Assembly: GCA_902779575.1 (NCBI GenBank)
Contig: CACZBW010000002.1
Location: 62,001-126,000 of the forward strand
Reading direction: 5' to 3'
Source: an uncultured Lachnospiraceae bacterium
Lineage (GTDB): Bacteria; Bacillota; Clostridia; Lachnospirales; Lachnospiraceae
Length of the DNA stretch: 64,000 bases
Position 1 is the first letter of the stretch. Every line of letters begins with the position of its first letter. Shown one piece after another: positions 60,910 to 64,000 of the stretch. The notes beneath the pieces are model-generated. The model did no database searches. It was not told the origin of the DNA and worked only from the letters and a program-made list of their open reading frames with translations. Made by a program: the position numbers and the translations under genes.

Positions 60910-63513
60910 TCAGCCGCTGGTATCCGTTTCCGGGCTGCAGCGAAGAATGGTCTTTTCCTGTTTCAGATCATGATACAGCTTACATCCTTTTCCTTCGGTA
61001 TTTAATACTCTGACTATATTCTCAACAGGATTCTCTCCGTCAGCTTCCAGAAACTCTGCCGTAATATCGGGAAAACAGCCAATCATCGCCGGCCGCCAGA
61101 TTCTTGTACTTTCTCCGGAAAAGACCGCGGCATAGAGAATATCGGCCTCCACGAGATCCTGGAAAAAATGACTCCCATAGGATAGTTCGGGATTATATCC
61201 GATCGTTTTTTCTTCCAGCTCGCAGATCACTTCAAACTCGCTTATGTCCGCAAATACGGTGGGGACTCCAAGTTCGGGGGAGGATGTGCCGATCCTGCCC
61301 GGGGCAATCAGCATCATCTTCTTCCCTTTTCCCCTGTATGACCAGTTTACCTTCCGAATAAAATCCGCGATCTCCGGTTTGCGGGCATAGGGCATCTGAT
61401 AGTAGGATACCGGGTCAATATACACAATTCTGTCGATCGAAATGCTTCTGGACAAGCCCATTGATGAGCCGTTCGTCTCCAGAATGATACTGTCTTCAGG
61501 TATATCATCGGGTATCCGGGCGGTTCCGGTATCCTTAAATGCCTGGAGCGGCCTGCACTGGAGCAGATTGACGCAGTATTCCCCATCATCTGCCAGATTG
61601 ATCGTAAATTCAGTATCCACCGGATGATGATATTCCTTCTCCAGAAGACGCAGGATCCTGCCCATCTGCTCCATCAGCTTCTGATTTCTTACCAGGCCCC
61701 TGCAGGAAATAAAGCGGATATCACGCACGATTCCCTGCTCTCTCAGCCTGCTTTCAACCTCGTAATCATGTTCCAGCAGAATATTCTTAAGGTATGATGG
61801 CAGATGCGCTTCCACTTTTCCAAGTTCCATTCTGGTGAGGCAGTGCTGCTTCACATCCATTGCCTCGATCTTCTTCTGCGAAAACTGATGTTTTTCCGCT
61901 ATTGTCGTGGAAGGCGTCGCTTCAGGCCGGTTCAGGGCGACCAGCCTTGGATAGGATCCTTCCGTACGGTCAACCGCGGAGGTCCCCAGGCCCATGACAA
62001 GCCGGAGCATGCCGGCCGATGGATCGATGTCTGACAGAAACCGGTATGGGCTGAAAGAATAGCCTACTCCGGCCGCGCACGGCATATAGTAAGCGCCATA
62101 GTAGGAACCGGACACTCTCTGAATAAGCAGCGCCATCTGTTCATCCTTCTGATCCAGCCCCCTGCGCTTACGATAGTCCAGAGCGGAGAGGCTCATTGTA
62201 CTGGCATAAACCGTACGGATGGCATCTTCGAATTCCTGCAGGCGCTCCTCCATCGTCCCTCTGTTGGCACAGAAAACCGACTCATATTTCCCGGCAAAGG
62301 CATTGTCAAACCCATCCTCCAGAATACTGCTCGAACGGACAATATACGGGTCCTGTCCGTAGTACTCCAGTATACTCCGGAAGCGGTCTTTCATATCTGC
62401 GGAAAACGCACCGTGTTTCAGATGATCCGCAAATTCTTCCGCCAGTGTAAAGTATTCATCGCTTGTCCGCTGGCGAATCCGGAGATCCCAGAAACCATTG
62501 TCCACAATATAGGTATAATAGACGTCGGATCCCACAAAAAAGGAATCATGCGGTTCCAGGATATCATCCATCTCCGGTTCCAGGTTCCGGACAATTGCCC
62601 TGGATAACAGCATTCCGCACGCCTTTCCTCCAACCATCCCTGTACCGATCATGTGTTTGCGCACATTAAAATAATCTTCCGGTTTAAAATGCTTCTCTAC
62701 GAGCTCCCTCATCTTCTCATCCCGGGTCATCATGATACGGCACATGGTCCGGCACATTTCTTTCATATCCATGCCGCTGTCGTACAGCAGTTTCGCGGAA
62801 TTGAAAAAGCGGTCCCAGGAATCAATGTACTGCTCCTCCCCGGATCTCTTAATGGTTCCCAGAAGCTGATAAAACCGGCTTGCGCGCACACCATCCAGGA
62901 CAGGCTTAAAAGAGTTGTCCTTTTTATTATAGATATGCGGCAGAAACATTGTTTCCGAATCTCTCTCCCAGACCTTCAGAGGACGCACGTATACCCCGTT
63001 CCGGTCTGAATAGACATCCAGAAACAGCTGTGTGGTATTTAATATCTTTTCTACTGCATGAAAAGAGTGTTTTCCCCTGATGATCGGAAAGAAGGCCACG
63101 GTATCCAGGATGAATAAGAACGGACAGGTTACCCGGAAAAAGTTTCCCATCATAAGGTCTGTAGCCCAGGCAGTCTGCAGATCCGACAGGCAGTCAAAAA
63201 CGTAAAAAGCGTCCCTGCCTTCCCTTTCAATTATGTTGTGAATCTCAACCGTAAAGGTTTCGAAGCGGTGGGATAAAGGAATCTTTACCGTTTTTATTTC
63301 ACGGCACTCCGGCATCAGAGCTTCATGACTAGCAAAACGGAAATAGATGATATTTCTGTGATCCCGCTTTGCCTGCTCAATATAAGGCTCCATAAAAAGC
63401 CTGAACTCCTCCAGATGCGATACGCGCCAGACCACATTGTCTCCCAGTCTGATGAAATCAAGTGCCTGATCCATCTCCGGAATTCCGGATTTTATCTTAT
63501 CGAACGCCGCCAT
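60910..63513 (-). CDS. PPDK-type ATP-grasp/PEP-binding protein with degenerate KaiC-like N-domain
   Basis: The 867-residue product has an N-terminal KaiC/RecA-like region (about 8-210; GIPEMDQALDFIRLGDNVVW, with no Walker A at the loop position, and YVFDCLSDLQTAWATDLMMG). A PPDK-N/PEP-synthase ATP-grasp domain follows (about 290-650; VGGKACGMLLSRAIV, YIVRSSSILEDGFDNAFAGKYESVF, VMGLGTSAVDRTEG, LLQCRPL), then a C-terminal part without the PPDK swivelling His domain or PEP barrel. ATG 63513 with AAGGTG upstream. It follows the P-II gene by 45 bases, so the two probably cooperate in nitrogen/energy signalling. Substrate unknown. Confidence 0.8.
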   Translation of the reverse strand: MAAFDKIKSGIPEMDQALDFIRLGDNVVWRVSHLEEFRLFMEPYIEQAKRDHRNIIYFRFASHEALMPECREIKTVKIPLSHRFETFTVEIHNIIEREGRDAFYVFDCLSDLQTAWATDLMMGNFFRVTCPFLFILDTVAFFPIIRGKHSFHAVEKILNTTQLFLDVYSDRNGVYVRPLKVWERDSETMFLPHIYNKKDNSFKPVLDGVRASRFYQLLGTIKRSGEEQYIDSWDRFFNSAKLLYDSGMDMKEMCRTMCRIMMTRDEKMRELVEKHFKPEDYFNVRKHMIGTGMVGGKACGMLLSRAIVRNLEPEMDDILEPHDSFFVGSDVYYTYIVDNGFWDLRIRQRTSDEYFTLAEEFADHLKHGAFSADMKDRFRSILEYYGQDPYIVRSSSILEDGFDNAFAGKYESVFCANRGTMEERLQEFEDAIRTVYASTMSLSALDYRKRRGLDQKDEQMALLIQRVSGSYYGAYYMPCAAGVGYSFSPYRFLSDIDPSAGMLRLVMGLGTSAVDRTEGSYPRLVALNRPEATPSTTIAEKHQFSQKKIEAMDVKQHCLTRMELGKVEAHLPSYLKNILLEHDYEVESRLREQGIVRDIRFISCRGLVRNQKLMEQMGRILRLLEKEYHHPVDTEFTINLADDGEYCVNLLQCRPLQAFKDTGTARIPDDIPEDSIILETNGSSMGLSRSISIDRIVYIDPVSYYQMPYARKPEIADFIRKVNWSYRGKGKKMMLIAPGRIGTSSPELGVPTVFADISEFEVICELEEKTIGYNPELSYGSHFFQDLVEADILYAAVFSGESTRIWRPAMIGCFPDITAEFLEADGENPVENIVRVLNTEGKGCKLYHDLKQEKTILRCSPETDTSG

Positions 63514-63558
63514 ACCGCTCACCTTCTTTCACTCTGCCTTTTTCAGGAAACTGCTGAT

Positions 63559-64000
63559 TTACTCCACATCCTGCAAAGCCGCGAAATCCTCTTCTCCCGT
63601 ACGGATTTTCACAACCTTGCTTACAGGATAGACAAAGATCTTTCCATCTCCGATTTTCCCGGTATAAAGGGTTTTCTTCGCAGTTTCAATCACACTTTCC
63701 ACCGGAATCTGGCTGACTACGACCTCAAGCTTGATCTTCGGAAGCAGCGTCATATCCATCTCAACGCCGCGGTACATCTGTCCGGCGCCTTTTTCGATTC
63801 CGCAGCCTGTCACCTGCGTCACTGTTATGCCCGTTACTCCAAGATCATTCAGGGCTCTCTTGATCTTGTCATACCTGGACAGCTTTGTTATGATTACGAC
63901 CTTGCTGATCCCTGTATCAAGGCTTGTCCCTCTTACGCTTTCAGACGCATTCACCACAGGCACCGCAGCCTTTCTGGCCGCTTCACTCGCTCTCTCATAC
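63559..64000 (-). CDS. P-II family nitrogen regulator domain, 5' end outside the window
   Basis: The 3' part encodes a complete P-II domain: KVVIITKLSRYDKIKRALNDLGVTGITVTQVTGCGIEKG, the T-loop region YRGVEMDMTLLPKIKLEVVVSQ, and KTLYTGKIGDGKIFVYPVSKVVKIRTGEE. The frame stays open to the window edge (YERASEAARKAAVPVVNAS), so the gene may be a C-terminal P-II domain fused to an ammonium transporter, or start at GTG 63963. The T-loop has Met where the modified Tyr51 of enteric P-II lies, so uridylylation is not expected. Confidence 0.85.
   Translation of the reverse strand, partial: YERASEAARKAAVPVVNASESVRGTSLDTGISKVVIITKLSRYDKIKRALNDLGVTGITVTQVTGCGIEKGAGQMYRGVEMDMTLLPKIKLEVVVSQIPVESVIETAKKTLYTGKIGDGKIFVYPVSKVVKIRTGEEDFAALQDVE

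Overview
The window looks like a chromosomal segment of an anaerobic Gram-positive Clostridium-class bacterium, most likely a GC-rich Lachnospiraceae-type gut organism (inference). The grounds are AGGAGG-type ribosome binding sites, sigma-A-like promoters, a tryptophan T-box leader, the conserved sua5/ywlE/upp/comEB-like neighbourhood, CUT1 sugar ABC transporters, a GH2 glycosidase, a V-type ATPase start at the edge and a P-II/PEP-binding protein pair. There is no phage, transposase or CRISPR array. Most genes are on the minus strand.

Layout. 1-3.6 kb: start of a V-ATPase subunit, then a MotA-like/MotB-like (OmpA) pair with long coiled coils and a 53-residue basic protein, resembling the ZorAB motor of Zorya without its usual effectors. 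3.8-9.1 kb: secreted NlpC/P60 protein, proC, and sua5, a phosphatase-fold protein with a broken P-loop, upp and dCMP deaminase. 9.3-15.6 kb: an S1-domain protein, an LTA-synthase-like phosphoglycerol transferase with GtrB and GtrA, and a YkgJ cysteine-cluster protein. 15.9-23.65 kb: a complete trpEGDCFBA operon behind a T-box and a consensus promoter. 23.8-28.6 kb: a secreted beta-helix protein with collagen-like repeats and two peptidases. 28.8-34.7 kb: typA, ispE, greA, trmB and an ArsR-like regulator.

34.7-46.2 kb is a carbohydrate island: solute-binding protein, two permeases, acyltransferase and GH2 glycosidase, then tRNA-Lys and glycerate kinase. It carries recombination debris: a 5'-truncated GH2 copy in inverted orientation (about 93% identical by eye), a glycerate kinase remnant and a decayed, apparently chimeric permease. 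46.3-52 kb is a run of small stress/detoxification genes (GNATs, flavin/PNPOx-like, zinc ribbon, HD, acylphosphatase, aldo/keto reductase, iron alcohol dehydrogenase), including a 43-residue ORF and an HD gene with an early stop codon. 52.2-57.8 kb holds an SH3 secreted protein, an M20 amidohydrolase, a secreted unknown, and a PAS-class III cyclase facing a tandem cyclic-nucleotide-binding protein. 58-64 kb holds DUF2804, a small EamA transporter, an esterase, an unknown, a degenerate-KaiC/PPDK-like protein and a P-II domain running off the edge.

The strongest candidates for something undescribed are the Zorya-like motor pair with its small basic partner, the cyclase (guanylate-type selectivity residues)/CNB pair, and the P-II-linked KaiC-PPDK fusion. 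All functional statements come from reading the sequence; no database search was run.
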